Part shown: positions 6,234-7,619 of the stretch, piece by piece
Position numbering within the stretch: position 1 is the stretch's first letter
How the letters are laid out: every line of letters starts with the position of its first letter
DNA from: VAZQ01 sp035300505
Lineage (GTDB): Bacteria; Pseudomonadota; Alphaproteobacteria; Rhizobiales; Xanthobacteraceae
Length of the DNA: 7,619 bases
NCBI GenBank assembly: GCA_035300505.1
Contig: DATGVJ010000615.1
Span: 1-7,619, forward strand
Reading direction: 5' to 3'
Made by a program: the position numbers and the translations under genes
Notes under the pieces: generated by a model
Database searches by the model: none
The model's input: the letters and a program-made list of their open reading frames with translations, nothing else
Told to the model about the DNA's origin: nothing

Positions 6234-7210
6234 TCCGCCGAACAATGACGTCCGTCCGCATCGCCGTCCTCGCGTGTGCTCTGCTGCTCATGGTGTCAAA
6301 CCTCAACGCGCAGGAAGAACTCAAAGTCCCCGAGGGACTACCCGACTGGACATTCAATATCCCCGACAAGGTCCAGCCAACCGCGGTGCGACCGCAAGGC
6401 ATCGTGAGGGCGCCCGGCAGTGCGAGGGAGTACGAGTGGGCCAAGGTCTCCGGGAACACGAATCCGCCGGACTGGTTTCCCGATGAACATCCTCCTGCAC
6501 CCCCGTCGGTCGCAGGCGGTCCCGGCAGGAGATTTGCGTGCGGCGCGTGCCATCTGATGTCCGGCCAGGGCCATCCGGAAGCTGCCGACCTCGCCGGGTT
6601 GCCCGCCGAGTACCTGATCCGGCAGATGGCATACTACAAGTCAGGGACGCGCAAGGACGACGCGCGCATGGGTCCCATCGCGAAGGCCATATCCGACGAG
6701 GACGTTCGCCAGGCCGCCGAATACTTCGCCGCGTTGAAGCCCTCCGTGTGGGTGAAGGTTATCGAGACCGCCACTCCGCCGAAGACATTCATCGCCACAT
6801 CCGGCCGTCATCGTGTTCTCCATCCCGACGGCGGCACCGAGCCGATTGGACGCCGCATCCTTCAGGTCCCCGAGGATCCGTACCGCGTGGAAATCCGGGA
6901 CCCGCATTCCGGTTTCATCGCCTACGTGCCCCCCGGCAGCATCGCCAGGGGCGAAGCGCTGGCCAAAGGCGCAGAGCCCGGGACGACGGTGTCATGCGCG
7001 CCGTGTCACGGCGAGGGGCTCAAAGGCAAGGGCGCAGTCCCGCGGCTCGCCGGAGTGCAGCCGCTGTACATCGCCCGGCAGCTCTTCAGCATGCGACACG
7101 GATCGAGCGCGGGGGAAGCTGCGGCAGTAATGAAGCCTGTCGTCGCCAAATTGTCGGAAGACGACATCATCGCGATTTCCTCATATCTCGGGTCGTTACC
7201 TCCGCGGTAA
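6230..7210 (+). CDS. Periplasmic di-haem cytochrome c (cytochrome c4/c553-like)
   Basis: This is an exported electron carrier with two class I haem c domains; its redox partners are unknown. The 326-residue protein begins with a Sec-type signal peptide: MIRR, a hydrophobic core at about 11-23, and a likely cleavage after LNA (25-27). Haem site 1 is CGACH (104-108) with likely axial Met147 in ARMGPIAKAIS, followed by YFAALKP. Haem site 2 is CAPCH (256-260) with likely axial Met301 in VMKPVVAKLSEDD, ending in ISSYLGSLPP. It is longer than c4 proteins, which have about 200 residues, because it has some 75 residues between the signal peptide and the first haem and an 80-residue linker (about 172-250, with GTEPIGRRI and GFIAYVPPGSIARGEAL) between the two domains. 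I recall unnamed alphaproteobacterial cytochromes with this same linker wording. It stands alone, after the palindromic element and before comEC; a weak TTGAAG/GATAAC pair (6172-6202) is the only promoter hint. The exact physiological role is unassigned. Confidence 0.93.
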   Translation: MIRRTMTSVRIAVLACALLLMVSNLNAQEELKVPEGLPDWTFNIPDKVQPTAVRPQGIVRAPGSAREYEWAKVSGNTNPPDWFPDEHPPAPPSVAGGPGRRFACGACHLMSGQGHPEAADLAGLPAEYLIRQMAYYKSGTRKDDARMGPIAKAISDEDVRQAAEYFAALKPSVWVKVIETATPPKTFIATSGRHRVLHPDGGTEPIGRRILQVPEDPYRVEIRDPHSGFIAYVPPGSIARGEALAKGAEPGTTVSCAPCHGEGLKGKGAVPRLAGVQPLYIARQLFSMRHGSSAGEAAAVMKPVVAKLSEDDIIAISSYLGSLPPR

Positions 7211-7225
7211 GGATTACGGGTTTGC

Positions 7226-7280
7226 GCAGGGTGGCGCGCTGTTCTGTTGTTATCTTGGATGGGCCGCCACCCCCACCTGC
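7226..7280. terminator. Weak inverted repeat after the cytochrome gene
   Basis: GGGTGGC (7229-7235) pairs exactly with GCCACCC (7266-7272), and in an alternative register GCAGG (7226-7230) pairs with CCTGC (7276-7280). The 30-base loop is long and no T-run follows, so this is a poor intrinsic terminator and may be coincidental. It lies in the 129-bp gap between the cytochrome gene and the preferred comEC start; nothing else is recognisable there. Confidence 0.2.
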
Positions 7281-7339
7281 AATTGGAATTTCGTTGGTGT
7301 AGGCTCGCTCCCATCATGGGCATCGTTGGGGACCGGTGC

Positions 7340-7619
7340 ATGGCGGATCGGGGCAAAGCGCGTGGACAGGTGGAGGTGTGGCGGCCGTGGGGCGTCGCGG
7401 GCCGGCCATCAATTGAATTGCCCCATTGGCTCCGTGATTTTTTCCAACGGGCGCTGCAGCGCCTGGGGGCTTGGCTAGAGACCGATATCGGCCCGGGCCG
7501 ACTGGTGCCCTGGCTCGCGGTGTTCTACGGCTTGGGCATTGTGTTGTACTTCACCGCTGATCGCGAGCCGGACCCATGGTCAGCGGCCGCCATGGCAGTC
7601 GCGACAATCGGCGCCACAG
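7340..7619 (+). CDS. comEC: ComEC/Rec2-family DNA-uptake channel, N-terminal part only
   Basis: ComEC forms the inner-membrane channel for single-stranded DNA during natural transformation; full proteins have about 700-800 residues, so only about the first eighth is visible. The frame is open from the cytochrome stop (7208-7210) to the window end. ATG codons at 7259, 7316 and 7340 are possible starts; 7340 is preferred because GGGGA (7328-7332) lies 7 bases before it, and 7316 is the main alternative. From 7340, 93 complete codons show a charged cytoplasmic head, the block GPGRLVPWLAVFYGLGIVLYF (part of a first membrane helix, about residues 55-72) and then ADREPDPW (73-80), the wording typical of the N-terminal ComEC region (DUF4131) in alphaproteobacteria, leading into a second hydrophobic segment. 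The comEC-gltX neighbourhood supports the call. The competence (metallo-beta-lactamase and transmembrane) domains lie outside the window, so the assignment rests on a short segment plus context. Confidence 0.75.
   Translation, partial: MADRGKARGQVEVWRPWGVAGRPSIELPHWLRDFFQRALQRLGAWLETDIGPGRLVPWLAVFYGLGIVLYFTADREPDPWSAAAMAVATIGAT

Noticed and set aside
6538..7302. 254-codon + strand frame overlapping the cytochrome gene
   Set aside because: An out-of-frame shadow rich in Arg and Pro; the overlapping cytochrome frame has both CxxCH motifs and a signal peptide.

Overview
The window looks like a core chromosomal segment of an alphaproteobacterium. It is GC-rich, and the protein sequences read as alphaproteobacterial (Rhodospirillales or Hyphomicrobiales-like; I cannot resolve the order by eye). 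The gene order lpxB - gltA - gltX - comEC is a neighbourhood I know from alphaproteobacterial genomes. No CRISPR array, tRNA, rRNA, transposase or phage gene is visible.

Layout, left to right. (1) The 3' part of lpxB (lipid A disaccharide synthase) enters from the left edge on the + strand and ends in a short in-frame tandem repeat. (2) gltA (citrate synthase) lies convergent to it on the - strand; an 8-bp inverted repeat between the two genes may act as a shared terminator. (3) gltX (glutamyl-tRNA synthetase) follows on the - strand, 169 bp upstream of gltA. (4) glnS (glutaminyl-tRNA synthetase) is divergent from gltX across a 208-bp control region. (5) Just after glnS lies a compact palindromic element (5976-6106) made of two opposed hairpins with near-complementary ends, like a REP doublet or BIME. 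(6) A periplasmic di-haem cytochrome c gene with a GTG start follows; its start overlaps the stop of a short open stretch that may be the remnant of an upstream gene. (7) The 5' end of a comEC-like gene (DNA-uptake channel, N-terminal membrane region) runs off the right edge.

The genes do not form one pathway. lpxB, gltA, gltX and comEC are a conserved set of neighbours serving outer-membrane synthesis, the TCA cycle, translation and DNA uptake. The notable point is that glnS, the palindromic element and the cytochrome gene sit between gltX and comEC, which I would expect to be direct neighbours in many alphaproteobacteria. GlnRS itself is uncommon in that class, where Gln-tRNA(Gln) is usually made by misacylation with GluRS followed by GatCAB. 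A plausible reading is that glnS and the cytochrome were added to this junction, perhaps in separate events, with the palindromic repeat marking one boundary. No clearly new multi-gene system is visible; the best candidates for follow-up are this insertion and the repeat element.
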